A stretch of 64,000 nucleotides of DNA, from positions 7,566,501 through 7,630,500 of the forward strand of contig OY727094.1 of assembly GCA_963402885.1 (NCBI GenBank), read 5' to 3'. Numbering within the stretch: the first letter of the stretch is position 1; each line of letters starts with the position of its first letter. This stretch comes from Antedon bifida. Its lineage: Eukaryota > Echinodermata > Crinoidea > Comatulida > Antedonidae. Below, piece after piece: positions 24,101 to 35,585 of the stretch. Both the position numbers and the translations under genes were made by a program. The notes beneath the pieces are model-generated. The model saw nothing but the letters and a program-made list of their open reading frames with translations. It had not been told where the DNA came from and searched no databases.

Positions 24101-24640
24101 CAAAGAAAACTCAATTTGACAAATTTCTTTTTAAAAAAAAGGAGGAAAGAAAACAAATTATAATACAAATAAAATATTTTATTTGTATTATAATTTGTAC
24201 AATTATATTATCACCTCTTCGTTATACCATGACTTGTCTAGTTTCTTGGTCAACATTTTGGAACAACAAACAATTTTGTTAAACATAAAACTGAACTATT
24301 ATTACCAAGATATGCCACTAATTATTTATAGTACGTCCACATCTTTGTTTTTTTAATTTCTGTTATTATATATTACATTCATTGTTTGTTTAGTCATTTT
24401 AAATGTTATGATATATAGTACTTATTAATAATAGTAGCCTATGTTGATCGTTTTAATATAGACTGATTTGTTATAGTTACCAATTTGGCTATAATTCAAT
24501 ATAAATAATAGCTACAAATTATTGATAATTCTGGTTTTATCTGTAAGTAAATTCAATCTAAACGACGATGAGGATATGTGATTGCCAATGCAATTATTTC
24601 TGAAATATTTCCTCAATTAATTCTTGATAAATTTATTTTC
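24101..24640. other. Intergenic region upstream of the NLR gene
   Basis: AT-rich. It contains the perfect 46-bp palindrome at 24153-24198 and ends in a splice acceptor (aatttattttcag at about 24641), implying that the NLR transcript has a 5' untranslated exon further left that I could not place. Confidence 0.5.
24153..24198. repeat. Perfect 46-bp AT-rich palindrome
   Basis: The left half is acaaattataatacaaataa + aat (24153-24175); the right half (24176-24198) is its exact reverse complement, with no spacer. It lies just outside the right end of the tandem duplication and about 450 bp before the NLR start codon. It could extrude as a cruciform, or be a fold-back mobile remnant. Confidence 0.9.
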
Positions 24641-24657
24641 AGACAGAAAGTGCTTAA

Positions 24658-27600
24658 ATGGCAGAGTCTGAAACTAATCGAGAGTTCACCAATTTGAAGT
24701 CTGATCTTGGTAGAATTTTTGACGGTGACCGGTTGCTTTGGTTAAAGTTCTGCTTATTCGAGCACTTACCTATAGGGATCCTCACAAAACCAAATTCTAT
24801 TGCAAATGATTTTTTCAATGAACTTGATGTCACTGGTAAAATTACACCTAATAATGTTAATCTTTTATTGGAGATTACCAAATTATGTGAATTAAAGAAA
24901 GCTGAAGATCTTGTAGTCCAGTATATGAGAAATAATAACGCTGAAAATACAGAAGAAAAGATATCACCCCGTCGAAAATTTATGTTTAAAAATCTACGAA
25001 ATGTTGATCCAGATGCGTTAAAGAGGGTTATTGCTCACTATGATCTGGCAAGGTATAACTACACCAACATTTGGGATGTAACATTCAGATTGGAAACTGG
25101 ACAACCTTTATCGAAAGAACCAGACAAGAAAGATGTATTTGATGATCTTCTTCGACAAATACATCCTATAAATGTACCATACCGCAGTGGAAGTCACAAA
25201 GGTATAAAACATGTGATATTTATTATTTTTATTATTACTTTATAAATTATTATCTTTAAACCATCACAACTAACAGTTTGTTACACTAATTTTGAAAATA
25301 AATATATTACAACATAATATTAATAATGTAGTATTTTAAAAGCAGTTTTACCCGTATGTATTATATTATAATTTGTTTTAAACATTTAAAACATTTTCTA
25401 GAACGTAGGAAAGATGAATATGACGATAGTAAAGCATCAGGTTCCAAAAGACGACCAGAAGGTAAAGGTGAACCGATATTTATATGAATGTTAAAACATT
25501 TTGATTTTGACATTTTTTTTAGCAAATATCCATTCCAACGTTTATAAGAAAAAAAAAGATGTATTTTACAATGTTCTTCGACAAATTGTACATCTTAGAA
25601 ATTAATGAGCCCACAGTGGTGCATAGAAAACTGTAATTATTTAATTTTAATTTTCAAACCATCTCAATTAATTATTTGTCAATTGTGTAAACTTTCAAAA
25701 ATATTATCAAGTTTTTATTCGATTTTTTAAGGAAATATTGAGAGCGACGATGACAAATGCGTAGCATCTGCTTCCAAACGTCGACCAGAAGGTAAAAAAC
25801 AAATATTAACCTAGTATTTATTCATGGGATCTCGTTGACTACTTATGCAATTCTAAACAATCATGTAAGACATTTTTAACCTTGAACTTGTCTGTTAACT
25901 AATTGTATGGGGAAATGAATATCCAACACATATTGAGAAACTACATTACAAAAATTAATAGTTAGAATAATAACGAACTCATCTAGATCACGTCCTTTAT
26001 TTAAACAATTTAACCCACTCACAATGTTGATTTAAATAAGTTACAAGCAATATGTTTCATGACTCAATGTCATCTTCGACAATTACCCCCTCCCTTGTGT
26101 GAAATCCTTGATCAAAGTAAAAAAAATGAACGCGCAAAAAAACTCTTAGAAATTCAACGAAAATGTGCATACCATTCTCTAGACTTGCAATAAGTCATAG
26201 ATCCATATTCATTCACGGAACAAATATTTGGAACACGCTCTATAAAACCAATACATTAAAATCCCAAATACTCTGTTAAAAATGAAACTAAAGAAATGAT
26301 ATTGAGTACATACTTCTTAAAAAAAAGGGGAGAAAATAAACAAAAATATTAGGCATATGCCTACTGATTCGCTCATGATCGGTATAGTGTCGGGGGACAA
26401 ACAGGGTTCATTTTGTCTTATGTCCTTTTAAATTAAGTAGGTCAAGTGTTATAACGTTCGTAAAGCTAGTTACTTCACAGACATTAATTATCATTCGCAC
26501 ATTGCAAAATAAAAGTTTGCTTTTAATGTTCCAGGTAAAATAAAATTATGTGAAAAAAGCTGGAGAAAAGTTATGTCTAGCGCCCTGGAACCACAGCTGA
26601 CCGACATGTCTAGGGCCCTCGGCCTTAAAATGAACCACAGAATGGCCTTCTGTTTCATAAACCCTTCTTTGTACATATTCAGATGACATAGACCTTAAAT
26701 TGTGATACCTGTCAACAAATGCCAGAGAGTTTTTATAATTTGTTGCAGTATATCCTAAAACAGGAACCCTTTTTTCGGTTACATTTGGATTTTATAGTTA
26801 AGAATATCAAATCTCGCATTTTGAGAAAAAAAGTTATTTTTATTGTGACTTGTCCAAGACTGATTATAATTTCCTGACCGTTAATGTATTTTACACGTCT
26901 TCTTAAAAAAAGAAACACTAATAACCTTTCCACTGCAATAAATTTAGCTTCAGGAAAACAATTTTATTTCATGATTTATTTTACTATTGTTTTCGTTCTC
27001 AAGGCAAAATATTAATTTCAATATACAGTAAGAAACACATACGCGTGTATGTTTATGGCGTAAGCACAATTAATGTGTTCCGTCATCATTGTCGTCGTCG
27101 TCATCATTTATTATGTCATTTGTTGTGTCACCTATTTTATTTACCTTTCATTTTATCCCACAGAAAAGATAAGAGTATATCTACTAAGTAAACAGCAGAC
27201 CTTTCTGCAAAATGCCAAGACGTTTACACCAGCAACATGGAATGAATCATACCAAGTCGATATTTCTGAACTATTCACAGAGTTGGACCTACTCAAAGGA
27301 AATAAAAACACAAAAGAGAGTGAGTCAACAACATTAAAAGATGTGTTAGCTACCATCAAATCCACACATGCGTGCAAAGTCCTTATAGATGGTGATGGTG
27401 GTATAGGTAAAACTACACTATTAAGGCACATAGCATACAATGCAGGTACAGATAAATCATTTGATGTGTTTGAAGGTAAAATTGTATTTCTGTTAAATAT
27501 AAGAGATTTAGAGGAAGGGAAGGGAATCTTTGATCTTATGGTAGATAAACTAAATATGAAAGAATTTGACATGGAAACTGATCTTGGAGAAGATTCCAAA

Positions 27601-29988
27601 GTAATCAAAAAATTCATATTAAAACATGATAGCAACATTGTGTTGTTGTTAGACGGATTTGATGAATTACGATTTCAGAATGAAGATTTTATTCGTCTAT
27701 TCAGAGGGGAAACACTAAAGAATAGTGTAGTGATACTGACCTCGCGAACAGAGAACATAAGTGCATTCATTAATAAGTGTAATGTACACGTAAGAGTAAA
27801 AGGATTCACGGAAAGAAACATTAGAAAGTATATTGACAAGCATTTTAAGCATTTTGGCAAACCTGCCCTGGGAAAATCACTAATTGATGAGCTCTATGAA
27901 TATAGAAAACATCAAGAAATACGCGATATGTCCAAAAATCCAATGTTACTTCTCACAGTTTGTATAATGTGGGAGGACAGCCAAAATCTTCCTCTCGATA
28001 AATCTGATCTTTTTAAAGAACTGTTTCGAAGTATTTTAAATCAGTTCATTAAAAAACAACAACAACACTATTTTATTTCAAAATTTGATGATGCTCCAGA
28101 GGAGTATGTAAATGCTATGATTTGTTTAGGAAAATGCATGTATCGTAACTTAAAAAGAAATCAACTTTCGATAAACAAGAAAAGCTTAACAGGTGACAAA
28201 AATACGATTGATATTGCCCTGAAACTTGGGTTTGTTTATAAAGATGCACCAATTTCAAAGTCTAGCTTTGAAGAGAATTATATGCCTCCACACAAATTGA
28301 TAGTTGAGTCATTGGTGGGATTTTATTTATACAAACTATGTGAGAGTGAATCTATGGAAAACCCATTACTTGCGCCATTAGATGAAAAGGAATGGAAAGA
28401 AATACGAGAAAGTGAGTATTTCAAAATAACAAGAGAGTTTGCCATTGGGTTCCTTGGAGCTGATGCTGGAACATTCTTAAAGCATTGGATTACAAATGAT
28501 TTGGCTGCATATCGATCTATTGATAATTACTTAGAATTGGTGAAACAAGATCATATGGATAATGTTAAACAAACATTGCTTAATAGCATATCGAATACAA
28601 ATTTAGAAATAAAAGAACATTTAGAAGATATTTCAAATACATTAAGAATGTTCATTCAGCATGTAAGCAAAAAAGACAACGTTGGTGATAAATATTTTAT
28701 TATAAATATTCTGAGAGAATTTCATGAAATGCCGTCGCCTAGAAATTTTCGGAGTTTTTTAAATACAATATCATCTGATTCTAAAGGAAAGGTTCTTACA
28801 CACATTCTATGTTTAACGCAACGTCAATTTGAATTTGACTTGCATGATTGTAATCTATCAGGTGCTGTAATGAATGCTGTGAGTAGAGAGTGTTCTAATA
28901 ATGGTGTTAAGTTAAACTTAGTTGACTTCAATATCAGTGGTAATAATCTTAGTGACATTGATGGTGCATCACTGTGTTATCTATTGAGTATGATGACTTG
29001 GGGGGATACACTTGACATGCATGATTGTAATATATCAGGTGCTGTAATGAATGCTATGATTAGAGAGTGTTCTTATAAAGGAGTTATAAAGTTGGAATTA
29101 GCTCACATCAATATCAGTGGTAATAATCTTAGTGACATTGATGGTGCATCACTGTGTTATCTATTGAGTATGATGGCTTGGGACACACTTGACTTGCATG
29201 ATTGTAATCTATCAGGTGCTGTAATGAATGCTATGAGTAGAGAGTGTTCTAATGAAGGAATTAAGTTGGAATTATATCACTTCAATATCAGTGGTAATAA
29301 TCTTAGTGACATTGAAGGTACATCACTGTATTATCTATTGAGTTTAATGAATAGCCTGGGTATACTTGACTTGCATGGTTGTAATATATCAGGTGCTTTA
29401 ATTAATGATATGAGTAGAGAGTGTTCTAATGAAGGAATTAAGTTGGAATTATATCACTTCAATATCAGTGGTAATAATCTTAGTGATATTGATGGTGCAT
29501 CACTCTTTTATCTATTGAGTATGATGACTAGGCTGCGTACACTTGACATGCATGATTGTAATCTATCAGGTGCTGTGATGAATGCTATAATTAGAGAGTG
29601 TTCCAATAAAGGTGTTAAGTTGGAATTATATCACTGCAATATCAGTGGTAATAATCTTAGTGACATTGATGGTACAACACTGTGTTATCTATTGAAAATG
29701 ATGACTTGGGATATTATGCTTGACTTGCATGATTGTAATCTATCAGGTGCTGTAATGAATGCTATGATTAGAGAGTGTTTTGATAATGGAGTTTGGTCGG
29801 ATATATATCACTTCAATATCAGTGGTAATAATCTTAGTGACATTGATAATACATCACTGTACTATCTATTGCATATGATAAATTGGAAAGGTACACTTGA
29901 CATGCATAATTGTAATCTATCAGGTGCTGTAATGAATGCTATGCATAAAGCGTGTTCTCATAAAGGAGTTAAGTTCGTGACGATATAG
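24658..29988 (+). CDS. NOD-like receptor: DED-NACHT-LRR
   Basis: Four exons join in phase: 24658-25201, 25402-25461, 25732-25791 and 27164-29988, giving 1162 residues. Exon 1 encodes a death-effector-like fold (about 25-95: LKFCLFEHLP, FFNELDVTGKI, NVNLLLEITKL) and an unassigned acidic/basic stretch to 181. Two homologous 20-residue segments ending SKRRPEG follow. The NACHT NTPase has Walker A GDGGIGKTT (298-306), Walker B LLLDGFDEL (382-390) and a sensor-like VVILTSR. From about 780, LRRs come in 59-residue units (HDCNLSGAVMNA, FNISGNNLSDIDG, YLLSMM). Such receptors are cytosolic sensors that oligomerise on ATP binding and signal through death-fold contacts. The final repeat ends abruptly in KFVTI-stop, where an insertion cuts the array. 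The upstream hydrophobic frame at 27073-27163 is intron. Confidence 0.88.
25402..25791 (+). other. Twin 60-nt symmetric exons of the NLR gene
   Basis: Exons 25402-25461 and 25732-25791 are each 60 nt, phase 1 at both ends, and encode related 20-residue segments (DEYDDSKASGSKRRPE and ESDDDKCVASASKRRPE). They look like a tandem exon duplication. Because they are symmetric, either or both can be skipped without changing frame. The acidic patch followed by KRRPEG forms a linker between the DED and NACHT parts. Confidence 0.75.
25792..27163 (+). other. Intron of the NLR gene
   Basis: About 1.37 kb, from GTAAAA to a good acceptor (cattttatcccacag). Its part at 25905-26110 matches 33545-33740 (gaaatgaatatccaacacat, then aatagttag, then a tttcatga/cccttgtgt region), an interspersed repeat. 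Nothing coding is recognised. Confidence 0.65.
28837..29975 (+). repeat. 177-bp tandem LRR-coding repeat
   Basis: Starts of the gac-ttgcatgattgtaat motif are at 28837, 29014, 29191, 29368, 29545, 29722 and 29899, an exact 177-bp period (59 codons, two LRRs per unit). Neighbouring units are very alike at the nucleotide level, including synonymous positions, which points to recent expansion or homogenisation by unequal exchange or gene conversion. Confidence 0.92.
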
Positions 29989-30440
29989 AAACGTGGCAGG
30001 CTGAATGCGCTTGACCTTTGACAAGATCGCCTAAATTTCTAGTTTTAACCTTACAATACTTGTATTGTATATTCAGGTACAGCCGCTCCATAATCTCTTT
30101 GCTTTCCTTCCTTATATCTTTTAACATAAAATTGTTTATACTAACAAACATTACTGTTTATATGCCTAGTGTAGTATGTTTTACATCTTTAACATATTTT
30201 CATAAACATCTTCATATCGTACAACTACTCTACTACTACAAATTTTCTCAACTTTCTATCATCTAAAAGTCGTAGTTAGTCATGTCTCGGGTCACATTCT
30301 ATGGTCACCGTACAGATAGGCTACTACATCAGTACTTCTATGAATGGATAACTAGTTGGTGACAATAACGCTAGTTGGTCATACCCAGTACCGTTTTGAA
30401 TTTACGATCATTCGGGAAACCACCTCACGATGGTGAGATT
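29977..30440. mobile_element. Insertion of about 460 bp interrupting the LRR array
   Basis: The LRR repeat reads normally up to ggagttaagtt, is replaced by foreign sequence beginning cgtgacgatatagaaacgtg, and resumes at attaaataacttcaaatatcagtgg. The distance between successive LRR motif starts (29899 to 30527) is 628 instead of 177. No clear terminal repeats or target duplication are seen, so the nature of the insert is unknown. A spliced intron is less likely because its edges lack splice sites that keep the LRR frame. Confidence 0.6.
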
Positions 30441-30950
30441 AAATAACTTCAAATATCAGTGGTAATAATCTTAGTGACATTGATGGTGCATCACTGTGTT
30501 ATCTATTGAGTATGATACCTTGGCTTGACATGCATGATTGTAAACTGTCAGGTGTTGTAATGAATGCTATGAATAGAGAGTGTTCTAATAAAGAAATTGA
30601 GTTGGGATTAAATCACTTAAATATCAGTGGTAATAATCTTGGTGATATTGATGGTGCATCATTGTGTTCTCTACCTACTGAATATGATTGATAATAATGA
30701 TGACGCGCTTGAAATGCATAATTGTAATCTATCAGGTGCTGTAATGAATGCTATGATTAGAGTTAGTTCTACTAAAGGAGTTAGGTTGTATTTACATAAT
30801 GTCAATATCAGTGGTAATAATCTCAGTGATATTCATGGTACTTTACTGCGTTCTTTATTAAATATGTTACCTAAACTAAGGTTGCTTAACATGCATGATT
30901 GTTATTTATCAGATGGTGTAATAAGCGAAATAATGAGACTGTTCAAATAG
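30441..30950 (+). pseudogene. Detached 3' LRR units of the NLR gene
   Basis: About three and a half more 59-residue LRR units follow the insertion: HDCKLSGVVMNAM, HNCNLSGAVMNAMIR, then a terminal unit HDCYLSDGVISEIMRLFK-stop at 30948-30950, which looks like the original protein end. A small insertion near 30672 (cta-c-ctactgaatatg, where other copies read cta-ttgagtatg) shifts the frame and creates a TGA at about 30688. These units can no longer be read as one with the upstream ORF. Confidence 0.8.
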
Positions 30951-30999
30951 AAGAGAAACTTTTTGGCATAAAGACACACAATATCACTGGTAGATGTAA

Positions 31000-31740
31000 A
31001 CAAGGCCAACAGCCATTAAGTCGCGTGCTACAATGCATAATGATACCGGACCGACAGACAGACCGACAGACAGACCGACAGACATAGTGAACTATAGTCG
31101 CGTCCACGCGACTAAAAAGGCATAATTTTGACGAATTTTCTTACTTTTTCATCAAAAACGTGCGCAAATTATCCAATTCGACGTGCTCGTATGACGTAAT
31201 TTTAAGTCAAAATTGTTTAAAAGTTGGTAAAATTATTAGAAAAGGCTGCAAAAACATAAATCACGCAAAAAAAATATGTATTTACCGCTACGCGCGTAAA
31301 CATTTGCGCGCGTATGGGAATTTTTGACATGCTCAAAATGACAAGAAACGCGTAGAAAGTTGATTAAAAATTAATTTTGCCCATTTTAAAATTTTAAATG
31401 CGCGTGCGCGCGTAACTTTGTGTAAAACACCCTTTTTTTTTCAACAGAAAGTTAGCGCCTGATATAAATTAAACTTTTGCAAAGTTTCAATTTAAAATGT
31501 TATTTGGTTTTTGACCTATGTTAAATACGAGAAAATCGTTAAATCGCGCGTAAATCACGTTGCGCAACTCTAACGTCATTCACAATAGGAGGTGCACAAT
31601 TTCACGTAAATGCCCACATGTTGACATCAAAACAGTTCAAAAAGTACAGAAAAGCGATAAAACGCATAGTGATACCGGACCGACAGACAGACCGACCGAC
31701 CGACATAGTGAACTATAGAGTCGCGTCCACGCGACTAAAA
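31000..31740 (+). repeat. Two GTCG-hairpin repeats flanking a CpG-richer segment
   Basis: Copies at 31000-31118 and 31658-31740 are in the same orientation (caaggccaacagcc... to ...cgtccacgcgactaaaa), opposite to the copies at 6950 and 12201. Between them, 31119-31657 is unlike the rest of the window: repeated gcgcg and cgcgcgtaa words (about 31280-31410 and 31545-31570) with no ORF. The whole may be one interspersed element with repeated ends; I do not recognise it. Confidence 0.65.
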
Positions 31741-34700
31741 ACATTAACTATAGTCTACTGTGTTAATTGATTATTCCTCTCCAACTCAAACGTTCTGCCA
31801 TCTCAATGTGTGCAAAATGGATTTCAGAAACAACTTTTTCTTCGAACAAGAAAAGTGTCACACCTAATGGTGTTTTATTAGTAGGGCCTACTGCAAGTGT
31901 GATTTGATCTTTAATATTTTGTTTCAACATTCTACAAAGTGTTAGTTAGAAATTAATTAACTGTTTTCATTGCATTATAATCGCATTTACTATTTACTCA
32001 TTCGCATAGAGGTGGTGATAGTACACAAATAGTATTGACGTCATCTTGTATTTACTCTTGGTGTTTACTTGGATTAGAACACTGCCAGTATTAGACTAAT
32101 ATTAATATTTGAACAGAAGAACTTTCAGTAGTAAAGTTATTTTTTTTTACTAAATAAACCATTAGTTTAACATGTTAAGTAATGAATTCCAATATTAATC
32201 TGAAATACAATTAGTATTTATATTGGTCTATAAATAATTTACAATGAACTTTCAGAGTAGTTAATGTAATACTATAATGGTATTGGAAATAAATAAACCT
32301 AATTATTTTAACGTATGGTTATGTAATGGATTACAATATTAATCTCAAATACCAGTATAATGGACCTTCAGAGTATTAAGGTATTACTGTAATGGTATTT
32401 AAAGTAAATAAACCATCAATAATAACCTGTCAATTATTGACTTCAGTAGTGTAGGAGTAAACTATTATTAGTTTGAAAGTTTGGTTCTAACTAAGATGCA
32501 ACGACACATTCAAAGTATTGACGCAATAACATATAACATTGGATGTCACAAGTGGCAACCGATGACGTAAGCACGGTACCGTAGACGTTATAAAACATTT
32601 TCTACTGCTTTACGTTAATCACGGCAGTTAATCCAATTTCTCGTAAGAGGTGGGGAGAGGGGATGCAAAATTGATAGAGTATTTCTTATCTTACGTCGTT
32701 GCGTTGTTTCTAGTGAGAACCAAGCTTAAGGTATATACATTTTTTATACATTGTATTATTTTGTAATAATGAACTGAGTAGAATTACACCATATTATAGA
32801 TAAGTATCCGTTTACATTATTTTGAAGATTTTTTTTAGTTTCTTCTTTCTGAATAAAGGAAATGAAACAAAAGTTGTCTGTTAATTGTATTTATTTCGAA
32901 GATTGCTGCACTGACTACATTGATCATGTATTTGTGTTTTGGTATTTCAATAAATATAGTGACTTTTAATGAGAATGGTAATTTCTTCGATCTGGCGACT
33001 CCTAGTAAAACAGTGTTATACCTGTTGAGTTATTTTTGTTTATCTTATCTAATAATTCAATTTTAAACATCTGAAATCTTTCCTCGTAACATGCAAATCA
33101 TTAAACTGTTTGAGACGCGTCTCGTAAAAACTGTAACGGACAGACAGTTTTATATAATTATGTCCAATTTCTGTGCGATCATGTTTGGTTTTATACTTTA
33201 TACGCTGGCGTTCGCATTTTAATCCACGTGCGATCCGATATGTAGAAAAAAGATGGTTCAGAGATGACGTAGTTTATTATAATAAATACTGATGAGTTGA
33301 TCACAAAAATATCTATAAAATAAACCATCGATACTTTGTTATAACTATGGTAAGGCAAACCATGTAGCGAGGCTGCTTGGTGCACAGTGATGTTCCATCA
33401 TACCTTGGTTATACAGTCACAACGCCGTTGACCAATAACAATTCGGGACGGTTATGATATGATGCAAGCAAAATTATGTTACATTTTCTCTACACAAAAT
33501 AAATCTATAACGCCCTTATCTTGCCACATCTTCAAAATGGAAACGTTGTATGTGGAAATGAATATCCAACACATATTGAAAAGACACACAACTAAAGAAA
33601 CTAATAGTTAGACAAATAAAAAGAGAGACGTTCCAATATGAACAATTTTACTTATACTCACGATTTTTAATAAATAAGTTTAACAGGCAATACTTTCATG
33701 ACCCTTGTGTAAAAATCTTTGAAATAAAAAAAAAATGTGTAGGCCTACACCTTTATCCAAACATTGAGTCAAGTTTAGGCACATGTGACCAAGAATTACC
33801 TACAGTAAATGTTTAGTCTCAACAATATAGGCAACGTCTTACATACAAAGATTCCCTCCATGTGGAATGCCACCCTGAGATGAGTAGTAGTAATTAGTGC
33901 AGTCTTGCTTATCTTTTAATTAATAATTTTACTTTCTATGGACCGGAAATTCCGAAATAAAAGATTGAATGAATGAATAATAACTGTCCTATCAGATACG
34001 TGGTAATCCCCATGACCAGGGTTATTTTGTGAACCAGTTCACCCATATTCGTCTCGAATAATGAACTGGGTCCTTTAAAGTGCACACGGACACACTGTGT
34101 ACACTCTGGACCTACGGTTTATAGTCCTTATTCGAGGGAACTTGTTCTACCACCAGGACTAGGAGCCGATATTGTTGGCTCTTTAGGTACGGGAAACGGC
34201 GCCCCTGCCTTACCTATGCGTAATCTTTTTCATATGTTGAAGTTTCGTCTAGTCTAGGTTCTTGGCAATTCGGCTTAATATTCGTCAATAAAATGTTGGT
34301 ACACATAGTGTATCATAAGTACTTGCTTTAAAAAAAACCGCCATCTGGTGGTGCTGCTACGTCAAAAGAAATATTCGCCGCCGCGATATTAGTCCCGATG
34401 TATTGTAATCTATACTGCAGGACACCATTGTTACCAATCTAACCAACGTCACACAGCGATATAAAAATTGTAAAATATTTTCCATCTAATTTTATAGGTT
34501 CGTAAAGCTCGGTATAACAGTTAAATAAAATATAAAAAAACGGAAAGTACAAATTAAAAAAGAAATTTATTCACAGGAGGCCAACGAGTAAAAAAAAAGA
34601 TAAAAGCAAAATATTGGTCGTTCTTTCTCGCGGGCTTTATACAATTGTTTACTTCAAACTAATCTCAACGCACCTTCGTTGAGTTCTATTTTTTTTTTAC

Positions 34701-35585
34701 ATACTGTACCACTAGACTAAAAAAATATCAAGTTAAAAATAGAAGAAGTCGAATACGCAAAATATATAAATAAGAGTGCGCCCTCTAAAATATGAAACTT
34801 GCAAAAAAATATAGAGGGCTCACTCAAGCCAAATAGTCAACTATGAAAAGTCACTGTGATGGTTACGAATAGAAAACATTGAAGATATTGTCCTCCAAAA
34901 ATTGTTTTTTTTTAAATATTCCATTTTAGTTTCACATAATAGTTTGGATCGAAAAAAATGAAATTATTTACGAGGAAAACTGTAATTTAAAGCAAGAAAA
35001 AGTAAAATGGTAATGGTTTTTGGTTAATTTAATTCTATTCTGTCTTTTTATAAAGAGAACTTATTATTTGTGTTGTGCAAAATGGCCTTTTCTGCATTTT
35101 TCATGTTTTTGGAGGCAATATCTTTAAAAGCATTAACAAAATTACAAAACTTAGATTTTTTGTTTTAATGAGCTGGTAGTATTAATAGGAGTTGTAACTT
35201 AAAAAAACAGACATCAAAATTGAAAATCCACAACGTTTTTGACAACACAATAAAGAGGTCCATACACACGTATAAAATGCCGGAGCAAAATGTGTTTCTT
35301 CTTTTTAACTTTCAATAACTAAGGGACATTGTCAGAATTATTCTTATACTGGGGCTACTGCAGTAACTATATATTTTACGGCATGCAATAACGTGTTATT
35401 TTAGTTTGTTTCAATGCATTAGGTTATGTAATAAACAGCATGTACGATTACCACCAAAAAAATGACTTGCTAAATAATTCCATCCGGTTAAAAAGCAAGC
35501 AAATAGTAATTACTACAGTAACATAACTTTGATATGGTCCGTACAGTAATAGTAAAATGTTGACTTTTTGAGAACTTAATCAGGA
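31741..35585. other. Intergenic, no gene recognised
   Basis: AT-rich DNA. 32560-32715 resembles the MITE-like sequence at 16098-16256 (ttgcgttgtttctagtgagaaccaagc). 33545-33740 is a repeat shared with the NLR intron. 33880-33983 looks like a LINE 3' end (ggaaattcc hairpin then attgaatgaatgaat). 33990-34220 is more GC-balanced, with short inverted pieces, and may be another interspersed element. The 3' untranslated region of the kelch gene should lie at the right edge. Confidence 0.5.
33880..33983 (+). mobile_element. Probable LINE 3' tail
   Basis: Ends with a short hairpin (ccggaaattccg) and a tail aaaagattgaatgaatgaat, an imperfect GAAT repeat, the same layout as the CR1-like LINE tails elsewhere in the window. 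No coding sequence is attached. Confidence 0.4.

Noticed and set aside
27073..27163. Hydrophobic N-terminus (MCSVIIVVVVIIYYVICC) in frame with the NACHT exon, as a signal anchor
   Set aside because: It ends exactly at a strong splice acceptor (tttatcccacag), and the exon joins in phase to the DED-linker exons, so this stretch is intron.
29977..30456. Intron explaining the break in the LRR array
   Set aside because: The only acceptor-like cag that restores frame needs a poor donor and drops about ten LRR residues; the sequence resumes inside a repeat unit as expected for an insertion.
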